Source of the DNA: LMUY01 sp964242925
Lineage (GTDB): Bacteria; Pseudomonadota; Alphaproteobacteria; Acetobacterales; Acetobacteraceae
Reading direction: 5' to 3'
NCBI GenBank assembly: GCA_964242925.1
Contig: CAXTBW010000039.1
Coordinates: 1-34,402, forward strand
DNA length: 34,402 nt
Under the pieces are notes generated by a model. It did no database searches. It was given only the letters and a program-made list of their open reading frames with translations, and was not told the origin of the DNA. The stretch's first letter is position 1. The number at the start of each line of letters is the position of its first letter. Shown here piece after piece: positions 21,834 to 30,131 of this stretch. The position numbers were made by a program, and so were the translations under genes.

Positions 21834-24800
21834 CCCACCCGTTCCGCTTCCTTCTCCCTCTCCTCCTGGGAGAGGGTCGGGGTGAGGGGGCTTCCCCCCA
21901 GGCGCAGATCCTTCGTAGCCGCCCCTCACCCACCTCTCTCCCGCAAGCGGGAGAGGGCTTTTGGTGGTGCGCGGTCGTCCTCATCATCCTCGCGCTCCCC
22001 CTCGCCGCTCACGCCCAAGCCCCGCAGCTCGACCGCCTGCAGCGCGCCGACGGCGCCCGGGTGGCGCCCGACCACTTCCTGCGCCGGTGGGACCCTGTCA
22101 CAATCCTGTTCCCCACGCCCACCGGCCCTGCCGCGCCAGGCGCTGAAGACGCGCCGGACCATTACGCCACCCTGGCGCCCGCCAAACCGGGCGCATGGAC
22201 CTGGCTAACCCCCACCACCCTCCAGTTCCGCCCCACCGAACCCTGGGAACCCCTGCGCCGCGAGACCGTGATCGTGGCCGGCGCTGCCACCACCCTCGTT
22301 CCGCTATTGCCGCCTCCCACCTCCGCCGGCCCCAGCCAGGACGACTCCAGCAACGGCGCGCCCGACCTCGACACCATCGCGCTCGCCTTTCCGCAGCCCG
22401 TCGACCTCGCGGTCCTCGCCCGCCTGCTCACCATCGACACCCGCCCCCAGGCCGGCGTGCGGCAAGGCGGGACCGAGACGCTCACCGCCAGCGACTTCGA
22501 CCTGCGCCCGGTCGAGCGCACGGCGCCCGGCGACGCCCAGACCATCCTCGTCGTGCTGCACCGCCCCGTCCCGGACGGCCGGGTCGCCACGCTGCACCTG
22601 CGCCTGTCCGACGACCCGGGCATGGACGACCCGATTTACGAGCTTGCGCTGCGATCCGCCGCGCCCTTCCGCCTCACCGACACGCTGTGCGGCGACAGCT
22701 ACGACCATTCCGTGAAGGACGGCGTGACCGTGTGCGACCCGTCCGCCGGGGACGCGGCCAAACCGCGCCGCCTGGTGCTGCAGTTCTCCGCCACGCCGGA
22801 GCACATGGATATCGTGCGCGCCCGCAACGTGCTGCGCTTCACCCCGCCGTTGGACGATCTGACGGTGGAAACGGGCGACGACACGACGCTCAAGATCGGC
22901 GGCAAGTTCGCCGCCGGCCAGGTCTACGACCTGCAGATCGCCGCCGGCGCCATCCACGACGCCAAGGGCCGCGCCCTGACGGAGCCCGTGCACGTCAGCG
23001 CCTCGTTCAACGCCGCAATCCCTGCGCTGGCCTGGGACGTGCCGCAGGGCATCGTGGAGCGGCTCGGCCCGCAGATGGTCCCGCTGCGGGGCCGCGGCTA
23101 CGACCGGGCGGATATCCGCGTCTACGCCGTCGACCCGCTCAGCCGCGACTTCTGGCCGTTCCCGCGCGGCGGCTTGGTGACCAGCGACGACCGCGCGCCG
23201 CCGCTGCCGGGCAACGAGCCCGCCGCCTACGCGCAGCCCGGCCCGATCGGCGGCGACGCGATGGCGGAGCGGATCATCGCCCTCGGCTCCCCGGCGGCCA
23301 GCGAGCTGATGAACCTGCCGATCCGCCGCGGCGGCGTGGACGCCAAGTTCGGGCTGGACCTCGCGCCCGTGCTGGCCAAGATCGCCGGTCCACAGGCGCC
23401 GGGCGCCTACCTGGTCGGTCTGCGCACCGTGAACGGCAGCGCCCGGCGCTGGGCGCGGCTGCAGGTGACCGATTTGTCGCTGACCGGCGTGGAGGAGGCG
23501 GACCGCGTGCGCTTCGCCGTCACCAGCCTGGCCACCACGCAGCCGGTCGCCGGCGCCGAGATCCGGCTGGACGGCCTACGCGACGGCCGCTTCGTCACCC
23601 TCGCGCAGGGCACGACCGCCGCCGATGGCAGCTGGACCATGCCGGCGCCGCTCGCCCGTGGCCGTGATGCGCAGGAGGCCGACATCCGCCGCATCGTCGT
23701 GACCAAGGCCGCCGACACGCTGGTCGTCGAGCCCGGCCGCGGCCCGCAGGTCTACGCCGACGGCGCCTGGTCCAAGCCCGAGACGGCCTGGCTCGATTGG
23801 ACCACCGGCGACCTGGCCGACCGCCGGCCCAAGCCGCAGACGTTCTGCCACGTGTTCACCGAACGCCCGATCTACCGCCCGGAGGAGCCGGTGCTCGTGG
23901 CCGGCATGATCCGCCGCTACGACCACGGCGTGCTCAGCTACGCAACCGGCGCCGGCGAGGTGCTGGTGACCGGCCCCGGCGACCAGCAGTGGCGCATCCC
24001 GGCGCCGCTGGACGAGATCGGCGGCTTCCACGTCCGCTTCGACCAGAAAACCGACGCCACCGGCGACTACTCCATCCAGTGGCAGCCCAAGGACGGCGAT
24101 GCGTGCGGCGCCATCACCGTCAAGAAGGAGGCGTACCGCCTGCCGACGTTCGAGGTCGTGCTGACCGGGCCGCAGCGCACGCCGCTGGACGCGCCGTTCC
24201 ACGTCGACCTGCTGGCGCGCTTCTTCGCCGGCGGCACGCTGTCCGACCGGCCGATCACCTGGCGGGTGACGCAGACGCCGTTCGTGTGGACGCCGCCAGG
24301 CCGCGAGGGCTTCCTGTTCTCCTCCGACAGCCGGTTCTCCGGCGATAGCGCGTTCCGCTCGACCCCCGTGCTGAACCGCGAGGCCAAGACGGACGCCGGC
24401 GGCTCCGCCCAGCTGACGCTCGACCCGACCATCGAGCCGACCGCGCAGCCGCGCCAGTACCTGGTGGAGGCGACCGTCACCGGCGACGACGATATCCAAG
24501 TGCGCGGCGTCCAGCGGGTGACCGCCCTGCCCCCGTTCACGCTGGGGCTGAAGATCCCGCGCTACGTCGACAAGGTTGGCCCGCTCGATCCGGAGGTGGT
24601 GGCGCTGGACGGCGAGGGCCACGAGGTCAGCGGCCTGGCGATGACCGTCAAGCTGATCCACCGCCAGTGGAACTCGGTGCTGGAGGCCAGCGACTTCGCC
24701 CAGGGCTCGGCCAAGTACCAGACCCAGGTGCTGGACGAGCCCGTGGCCGAGCGCCAGGTGACCAGCGGCGCCGCGGCCCAGCCGGTGCATTTCGGCGTGA

Positions 24801-27673
24801 CCGAGGCGGGCGTCTACGCCGTCGAGGCGACCGCCACGGACAAGGTCGGCCGCACCCAGACCGTGCGCGTGGACCTGTTCATGGCCGGCGACACCCCCGT
24901 CACCTGGCAGCGCCCGCCCGCGCAGACCATCACGGTGACCACAGACAAGGACCGCTACGACCCGGGCGAAACCGCCACGCTGCTGATCCAGAGCCCGTTC
25001 CAGACCGCCCGCGCGCTGGCCATCGTGGAGGAGCCGGAGGGCCGCTTCCGCTACGACTGGGTCGATATCGCCAACGGCTTCGGCCGCTATGCCCTGCCCA
25101 TCCGCAAGGCGCAGGCGCCGCGGGTGGCGGTGCACTTCCTGCTCATGCGCGGCCGATTGGCGACCCCGGTGAGCGCCGCCTCGCCGTTCGACCAGGGCAA
25201 GCCGACTACGCTGGCCGCGACCAAATGGGTCACCGTCACCCCCGCGGACAACCGCGTGAACGTCAGCTTCGAGGCGCCCGCGGAGGCGCGCCCGGCGCAG
25301 GAGTTCGACCTGGTGCTGCACATGGCCGACACGCGCGGGCGCCCCGTGGCGGGCGAGGCGACGGTCTGGATGGTGGACCAGGCCGTGCTGTCCTTGGCCA
25401 AGGAAGCGCCGCTCGATCCGCTGCCGGCCTTCGTCGTCGCGCGGCCGTCCATGATGGCCGCGCGCGACACCCGCAACATGGCGTTCGGCGTGATCCCGCT
25501 GACGGAGAACCCAGGCGGCGACGAGGGCGGCGATTTCGGCATGGAGAACATCTCCGTGCGCAAGAACTTCACCCCCGTTCCGTTGTACGTGCCGCGCGTG
25601 AAGTTCGGCGCGGACGGCGCGGCGCGGGTGCACGTGAAGCTGCCGGACTCGCTGACCGTGTTCATGCTGCGGGCGGAGGCGGTTAGCGGTCCCGACCGCT
25701 TCGGTTTCGGGACCGGGCAGATGAAAATCCGCCAACCTTTGGTTGCGCAGCCCGCCCTGCCCCGCTTCGTCCGCCCGGGCGACAGCTTCAGCGCCGGACT
25801 GATCGGCCGCGTGGTCGAGGGTCCGGGCGGCGCGGGGCAGGCGGTGATCTCGGTCGACAACCTGGCCGTCGCGGCGGAGAAGCAGATAGCCGTCAGCTGG
25901 GACGGCCAGCGCCCGGCCCGCACCGACTTCACCGTGACCGTGCCGGAGCCGCCGGCCGGAACGACGACGGCGCGGGTGCGCTTCCTGCTGCAACGCACCG
26001 CGGACCGCGCCAGCGACGCCGTGCAGATCGACCTGCCGATCCGGCCGGACCGCCCGGTGCTGCACGCGCGCGACCTGCTGGCGACCGGGCCCGGCGGCGC
26101 GTTGGACATCCCCGCGTTAGCCGACCCGGCGCGGCCGGCCAGCTATCGCCGTTCCGTCGTGCTGGCCACCGACCCGGCCGTGGTGCGGCTGGTGGGCGCC
26201 GCCGGCTTCCTTGCCCGCCCGGCGGTGGACGGCGCGGCGCAACGCCTCTCGCTGGCGCAGGCGGAGTTGTCGCTGCTGCCGTTCACCCCGTTGCTGGACG
26301 CCGCGGGCCTGCGCACCCGGGTCGCGGCGGACGTGGCCGGCGCTATCGCGTCGATGAAGCTCGCCACCGACGACAATGGCCTGGTGGCGTTCTTCCCACA
26401 CAACACGGGCTCCGTCTGGCTGACGGCGAAGGCCTACCGCGTGCTGGTGGCCGCGGGACGCGCGGGCCTCCCCGTGGACAAGCCGACCGCCGATCGCATG
26501 GCGAAGGTGCTGCAAGCCGCGCTGCGCAGCGACTACCCGCATCTGCTCGACGACGAGGCGCTGTTCGAGCGGGTGGTCGCCTTGCTGGCGCTGGCCGATG
26601 GCGGCCAATTGGCGCCCGACTACGCCGCCGAATTGGCGCAGCGCGCGCGGCAACTGCGCACCGGGTCGATCGCGGACGTGGCCATCGTGCTTGCCCGCCT
26701 GCCTGAGGCGGACCGCGGCAAGCTAGGTGGCGTGCTGGAGGCGATGTGGGACCGGGTCAACCTGCTGTCCCGCAGCGGCCGCCCGGTTTATGGCGGCCTG
26801 ACCGACCAGCCCGCCACCGACCTGATCCTGCCGTCCGAGGCGCGCAGCCTGGCGCAGGTGGTGCAAGCCGCCGCATCCGCCGCGCCGAACGACCCGCGCG
26901 GCGCGGTGGTTCGCGCGGCCCTGGTGGACATGGCGACCGGCCAGGGCTGGGGCAGCACCGAGGCGACGTCCGCCGCCATGCAGGCGCTGGCCGCCGCCTG
27001 GCAAGCGCCATCATCGCCCGTGCAGGCTGCCGTCACCCTGCCCGGCGACACCGCGAAAGGCGTGCTGGACCACGACCATCCGCTGTTCGAGGCGAGCACC
27101 ACGACGCCCGGCCCACTGCACGTGCAGGCGGCGCCTGGCATCGTGGCGCTGGCCGCCACCGACTACGTGCCGGTCCAGCCGGGGGCGCAGGCGCGCGCCG
27201 ACCAGCGCGGCTTCGTGCTCACCCGGTCGCTGTTCCGCGTGCCGCCCGCGCAAGGCGCCGTGCAACCGCCGATGACCAAGCTGGAGGCGGACCCGGACGG
27301 CGCGATCCACCTGACGGTCGGCGACGTGGTGGAGGAGGTGGACGAGTTGGTGAACCCGGAAGCCCGCGCGCAGGTGGCGCTGCGCCTGCCGCTGCCCGCC
27401 GGGTTGGAGCCGCTGAACCCCGCGCTGGCGACCGCCCCCGCCGAGGCGCAACCCTCGGCCGCGCCGACGCTCGCGCCGTCCTGGGCGTCGTACGGCGATG
27501 ACGAGGTGTCCGCGGTATGGCTGCAGCTCGCCCCCGGCGCCTACACGCTGCGCACCCGGCTCCGCGCCACCACCGTCGGCAGCTTCACCGAGCCGCCCGC
27601 GACGGCGGAGATGCTCTACCAGCTCGGCGTGACCGGCAGCACGAACGGCGCAAGGCTGGTGGTGACCCGCTAG
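21830..27673 (+). CDS. Alpha-2-macroglobulin family protein without thioester
   Basis: A 1947-residue exported protein related to bacterial alpha-2-macroglobulins (E. coli YfhM and YfaS/MagD), which are thought to trap proteases in the periplasm. Seen: a split signal peptide ending LPLAAHA (about 62), N-terminal macroglobulin domains, the MG2 signature FTERPIYRPEEPV (676-688), a bait-like unordered stretch (about 1204-1254), the A2M segment VKLPDSLTVFMLRAEAVSG (about 1267) and a thioester-domain fold (about 1440-1750, with FFPHNTGSVWLTAKAYRVL). The thioester Cys-x-Glu-Gln is replaced by GAAQ at 1468-1471, and no CxEQ occurs elsewhere. This places it with the thioester-lacking YfaS-like class. 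No pbpC neighbour is present. Residues 9-43 are encoded by a palindromic repeat. There is no later in-frame start before the hydrophobic core. Confidence 0.92.
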   Translation: MTHPFRFLLPLLLGEGRGEGASPQAQILRSRPSPTSLPQAGEGFWWCAVVLIILALPLAAHAQAPQLDRLQRADGARVAPDHFLRRWDPVTILFPTPTGPAAPGAEDAPDHYATLAPAKPGAWTWLTPTTLQFRPTEPWEPLRRETVIVAGAATTLVPLLPPPTSAGPSQDDSSNGAPDLDTIALAFPQPVDLAVLARLLTIDTRPQAGVRQGGTETLTASDFDLRPVERTAPGDAQTILVVLHRPVPDGRVATLHLRLSDDPGMDDPIYELALRSAAPFRLTDTLCGDSYDHSVKDGVTVCDPSAGDAAKPRRLVLQFSATPEHMDIVRARNVLRFTPPLDDLTVETGDDTTLKIGGKFAAGQVYDLQIAAGAIHDAKGRALTEPVHVSASFNAAIPALAWDVPQGIVERLGPQMVPLRGRGYDRADIRVYAVDPLSRDFWPFPRGGLVTSDDRAPPLPGNEPAAYAQPGPIGGDAMAERIIALGSPAASELMNLPIRRGGVDAKFGLDLAPVLAKIAGPQAPGAYLVGLRTVNGSARRWARLQVTDLSLTGVEEADRVRFAVTSLATTQPVAGAEIRLDGLRDGRFVTLAQGTTAADGSWTMPAPLARGRDAQEADIRRIVVTKAADTLVVEPGRGPQVYADGAWSKPETAWLDWTTGDLADRRPKPQTFCHVFTERPIYRPEEPVLVAGMIRRYDHGVLSYATGAGEVLVTGPGDQQWRIPAPLDEIGGFHVRFDQKTDATGDYSIQWQPKDGDACGAITVKKEAYRLPTFEVVLTGPQRTPLDAPFHVDLLARFFAGGTLSDRPITWRVTQTPFVWTPPGREGFLFSSDSRFSGDSAFRSTPVLNREAKTDAGGSAQLTLDPTIEPTAQPRQYLVEATVTGDDDIQVRGVQRVTALPPFTLGLKIPRYVDKVGPLDPEVVALDGEGHEVSGLAMTVKLIHRQWNSVLEASDFAQGSAKYQTQVLDEPVAERQVTSGAAAQPVHFGVTEAGVYAVEATATDKVGRTQTVRVDLFMAGDTPVTWQRPPAQTITVTTDKDRYDPGETATLLIQSPFQTARALAIVEEPEGRFRYDWVDIANGFGRYALPIRKAQAPRVAVHFLLMRGRLATPVSAASPFDQGKPTTLAATKWVTVTPADNRVNVSFEAPAEARPAQEFDLVLHMADTRGRPVAGEATVWMVDQAVLSLAKEAPLDPLPAFVVARPSMMAARDTRNMAFGVIPLTENPGGDEGGDFGMENISVRKNFTPVPLYVPRVKFGADGAARVHVKLPDSLTVFMLRAEAVSGPDRFGFGTGQMKIRQPLVAQPALPRFVRPGDSFSAGLIGRVVEGPGGAGQAVISVDNLAVAAEKQIAVSWDGQRPARTDFTVTVPEPPAGTTTARVRFLLQRTADRASDAVQIDLPIRPDRPVLHARDLLATGPGGALDIPALADPARPASYRRSVVLATDPAVVRLVGAAGFLARPAVDGAAQRLSLAQAELSLLPFTPLLDAAGLRTRVAADVAGAIASMKLATDDNGLVAFFPHNTGSVWLTAKAYRVLVAAGRAGLPVDKPTADRMAKVLQAALRSDYPHLLDDEALFERVVALLALADGGQLAPDYAAELAQRARQLRTGSIADVAIVLARLPEADRGKLGGVLEAMWDRVNLLSRSGRPVYGGLTDQPATDLILPSEARSLAQVVQAAASAAPNDPRGAVVRAALVDMATGQGWGSTEATSAAMQALAAAWQAPSSPVQAAVTLPGDTAKGVLDHDHPLFEASTTTPGPLHVQAAPGIVALAATDYVPVQPGAQARADQRGFVLTRSLFRVPPAQGAVQPPMTKLEADPDGAIHLTVGDVVEEVDELVNPEARAQVALRLPLPAGLEPLNPALATAPAEAQPSAAPTLAPSWASYGDDEVSAVWLQLAPGAYTLRTRLRATTVGSFTEPPATAEMLYQLGVTGSTNGARLVVTR
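21856..21957. repeat. CCCTCTCC/GGAGAGGG palindromic repeat inside the signal-peptide coding region
   Basis: The first hairpin is CCCTCTCC (21856-21863) with GGAGAGGG (21869-21876). The second is CTCTCCCGC (21936-21944) with GCGGGAGAG (21947-21955). GGTGAGGGG and CCCCTCACC between them are also inverted. The architecture equals the copy at 14360-14455. The length of 102 bases is 34 codons, so the reading frame is kept and residues about 9-43 (LLPLLLGEGRGEGASP...) are repeat-derived. Confidence 0.8.
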
Positions 27674-27687
27674 AGCCGCTTGCTGCT

Positions 27688-27711
27688 CCCTCTCCCGCTT
27701 GCGGGAGAGGG
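27688..27711. terminator. Single-hairpin repeat copy acting as likely terminator
   Basis: CCCTCTCCCGC (27688-27698) pairs perfectly with GCGGGAGAGGG (27701-27711), then CTTT. It begins 15 bases after the stop of the alpha-2-macroglobulin gene. It belongs to the same CCCTCTCC family as the repeats at 14360 and 21856 and probably ends or protects that transcript. Confidence 0.6.
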
Positions 27712-27782
27712 CTTTACAGGTCCTCTCATTGACGGCGCCTCAGCCGCTCGCGACGATGCGCGACGGCAACGGGAAGGCGCGC

Positions 27783-29468
27783 ATGACCAGCCTCAGCTAC
27801 GTCCACGGCGTCAGCGCCACCCCCCTTCTCGGCGAAACGCTCGGCCGCGCCTTCGACAGCACGGTCGCGCGCTGGGGCGACCGCCCGGGCCTGGTGGTGC
27901 GCAGCCAGGGCGTCCGCTGGACCTACGCCGAGCTGGGCGCCCGCGCCGACGCGTTTGCCGCCGGGCTGCTCGGCCTCGGCCTGGAGCCTGGCGACCGCGT
28001 CGGCATCTGGTCGCTGAACAACGCCGAGTGGCTGCTCACCCAGATCGCGACCGCCAAGGCCGGGCTGATCCTGGTCAACATCAACCCGTCCTACCGCGTG
28101 ATCGAGCTCGACTACGCCCTGAACAAGGTCGGCGTGAGCGCCCTGGTGACCGCGACCGCGTTCAAGACCAGCCAGTACATGGGCATGGTGCGCGAACTGC
28201 TGCCCGAACTCGCGGACGCGGCGCCGGGCCAGTTGCAGGCCGCCCGCGTCCCCACCCTGCGCACCGTGATCCAGATCGGCGACGCCTCGCCGGGCACGAT
28301 CGGCTTCGACGCCGTCGCCTCCCACGGCGGCCCGGCCGAACGCGACCGTCTGGCGTCGCTGGCCGACACCCTGCAGTTCGACGACCCGATCAACATCCAG
28401 TTCACCTCCGGCACCACCGGCAGCCCGAAGGGCACCACGCTCACCCACCACAACGTGCTCAACAACGGCTTCTTCATCGGCGAGGCCATGCGGCTGGGCC
28501 CCGACGACCGGCTGTGCATCCCCGTGCCGCTGTACCACTGCTTCGGCATGGTCCTCGGCAACCTGGCCGCCATCACCCACGGCGCCTGCATGGTCTACCC
28601 CGGCGAGGGCTTCGACCCCCTCGCCGTGCTGGAGACGGTAGCGGAGGAGCGCTGCACCGGGCTGCATGGCGTGCCGACCATGTTCATCGCCGAGATGGAG
28701 CACCCGCGCTTCGCCGAGTTCGACCTGTCCAGCCTGCGCACCGGCATCATGGCCGGCTCCCCCTGCCCGATCGAGGTCATGCGCCGCGTCGTGGACCGAA
28801 TGAACCTGCGCGAAATCACCATCGCCTACGGCATGACCGAAACGAGCCCGGTCAGCTTTCAATCCGCCACCGACGACCCGCTCGAACGCCGCGTCTCGAC
28901 CGTCGGCCGGGTGCACCCGCACCTGGAGGTGAAGATCATCGACCCCGAGGGCCGCATCGTCCCGCGCGGGGTCACCGGCGAGCTATGCACCCGCGGCTAC
29001 AGCGTGATGCTGGGCTACTGGGGCGACCCCGAGCGCACGGCCGGCGTGATCGACCCGGCGCGCTGGATGCACACGGGGGACCTGGCGGTGATCGACGCCG
29101 AGGGCTTCTGCAACATCGTCGGCCGGCTCAAGGACGTGGTGATCCGCGGCGGCGAGAACGTCTTCCCGCGCGAGGTGGAGGAGTTCCTCTACGCCCACCC
29201 CGGGATCGAGGACGTGCAGTGCTTCGGCGTCCCCGACCCGCGCTACGGCGAGGAGCTATGCGCCTGGGTGAAGCGGCGGGAGGGCGCCGACCTGACCGAG
29301 GAGGACGTCCGCGCCTTCTGCCGCGGCCGCATCGCGCACCAGAAAGTCCCCCGCCACGTGCGCTTCGTGGACGCGTTCCCGATGACGGTGACCGGCAAGA
29401 TGCAGAAGTATCTGATGCGGGAGGCGATGGAGCGGGAACTGGGCGTAGTGGCGGAGGCGACCGCTTAG
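27783..29468 (+). CDS. Fatty acyl-CoA synthetase, ACSF2 type
   Basis: A 561-residue AMP-forming ligase that activates a fatty acid to its acyl-CoA via an acyl-adenylate. Seen: the P-loop TSGTTGSPKG (208-217), YGMTETSP (349-356), the GELCTRGYSVMLGYWG block, WMHTGDLAVID, the GRLKDVVIRGGENV hinge and catalytic Lys539 in TGKMQK. The N-terminus SYVHGVSATPLLGETLG and the DPINIQFTSGTTGSPKG region closely resemble vertebrate ACSF2, a medium-chain acyl-CoA synthetase, so medium-chain acids are the best guess. The ATG at 27783 has GGGAAGG 7 bases upstream; the earlier ORF opening at 27699 lies in repeat-adjacent sequence. It is separated from the macroglobulin gene by a hairpin. Confidence 0.9.
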   Translation: MTSLSYVHGVSATPLLGETLGRAFDSTVARWGDRPGLVVRSQGVRWTYAELGARADAFAAGLLGLGLEPGDRVGIWSLNNAEWLLTQIATAKAGLILVNINPSYRVIELDYALNKVGVSALVTATAFKTSQYMGMVRELLPELADAAPGQLQAARVPTLRTVIQIGDASPGTIGFDAVASHGGPAERDRLASLADTLQFDDPINIQFTSGTTGSPKGTTLTHHNVLNNGFFIGEAMRLGPDDRLCIPVPLYHCFGMVLGNLAAITHGACMVYPGEGFDPLAVLETVAEERCTGLHGVPTMFIAEMEHPRFAEFDLSSLRTGIMAGSPCPIEVMRRVVDRMNLREITIAYGMTETSPVSFQSATDDPLERRVSTVGRVHPHLEVKIIDPEGRIVPRGVTGELCTRGYSVMLGYWGDPERTAGVIDPARWMHTGDLAVIDAEGFCNIVGRLKDVVIRGGENVFPREVEEFLYAHPGIEDVQCFGVPDPRYGEELCAWVKRREGADLTEEDVRAFCRGRIAHQKVPRHVRFVDAFPMTVTGKMQKYLMREAMERELGVVAEATA

Positions 29469-29503
29469 CGCATGACATGATCGAGTCGAGTTTCAGACCA
29501 ATC

Positions 29504-29642
29504 CCGTCATGCCCGGGCTTGATTCGGGCACCCACGGCGTCCCAGAGCCGCTGGCGTGTCCAACTTGCGTTCTGAAGCGCCAACCATGCTCCCAGTCAGC
29601 CATTCGCGCTGCGCGGGTGCCTGGGTCAAGCCCGGGCATGAC
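29504..29642. repeat. Dispersed ~138 bp palindromic repeat, copy B
   Basis: The left end CGTCATGCCCGGGCTTGATT and the right end GGTCAAGCCCGGGCATGAC are inverted. The centre holds GTTCTGAAGCGCCAACCA. Copy A at 12923-13060 matches in ends, spacing and centre. It fills most of the 186-base gap between the convergent acyl-CoA synthetase and ptsN genes. Confidence 0.7.
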
Positions 29643-29654
29643 AGCTGGACGGAC

Positions 29655-30107
29655 CTAAAACCCGCTCGCCCCGAACTGCTCGAACAGCGTCGTCCCGCTG
29701 CCGGCCTTGCGGATATCCCGCAGCACCCCGTCGTCGCGCATCGCCCGCGCCACAGTCGCCAGCGCGGCGACGTGCTCGTTGCCCTTGTCCAGCGGGATCA
29801 GCAGCAGGACGATCACGTCCACCGGCTGACGGTCGATCGCGTCGTACTCGATCGGCTTCACCAGCCGCACCAGCATGCAGAACAACCGGTCCAACCCAGC
29901 CATCCGCACGTGCGGCAGCGCGAAGCCGCGGCCGAAACCGGTCGAACCCAGTTCCTCGCGGGCGGTCAGCGCGGCGAGGATAGAGGCGGCATCGGCCGGC
30001 ATGGCGATGGCCGCCCGCCGCGCGATCTCCGCCAGCGCTTGCGCCTTGTCCCGGGCTTTCAGGCCCAAGACGATGCGGTCGGGTGCAATCAGGTCGGCCA
30101 GCTTCAT
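29655..30107 (-). CDS. ptsN: PTS IIA-like nitrogen-regulatory protein (EIIA-Ntr)
   Basis: A 150-residue EIIA domain that carries a phosphate on histidine in the nitrogen PTS and acts as a regulator, not a sugar transporter. The active site is His66 in GRGFALPHVR, preceded by TAREELGSTGFG. The rest matches PtsN: KPIEYDAIDRQPVDVIVLLLIP and GNEHVAALATVARAM. It is the last gene after kdpE, 24 bases downstream. In E. coli, dephosphorylated EIIA-Ntr binds and stimulates the sensor kinase KdpD, so its place in this operon suggests the same control here; that is inference. It could instead be a kdp-dedicated paralogue of a second ptsN elsewhere. Confidence 0.92.
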   Translation of the reverse strand: MKLADLIAPDRIVLGLKARDKAQALAEIARRAAIAMPADAASILAALTAREELGSTGFGRGFALPHVRMAGLDRLFCMLVRLVKPIEYDAIDRQPVDVIVLLLIPLDKGNEHVAALATVARAMRDDGVLRDIRKAGSGTTLFEQFGASGF

Positions 30108-30131
30108 CGTTCGCCGCTTCTCTTCGCTCGT

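Noticed and set aside
19584..21929. Open frames of 781 and 652 codons on the minus strand
   Set aside because: Both are antisense to the giant protein and start inside the repeat or mid-gene. The composition is that of GC-rich shadow frames.
23576..26065. Open frame of 829 codons on the minus strand
   Set aside because: Antisense to the macroglobulin gene, whose frame has recognisable macroglobulin signatures; the His/Arg/Gly-rich product has none.
27680..29575. 631-codon plus-strand frame starting in the repeat
   Set aside because: It is the shifted frame of the acyl-CoA synthetase, whose own frame has all catalytic motifs; the N-terminus is repeat-derived.
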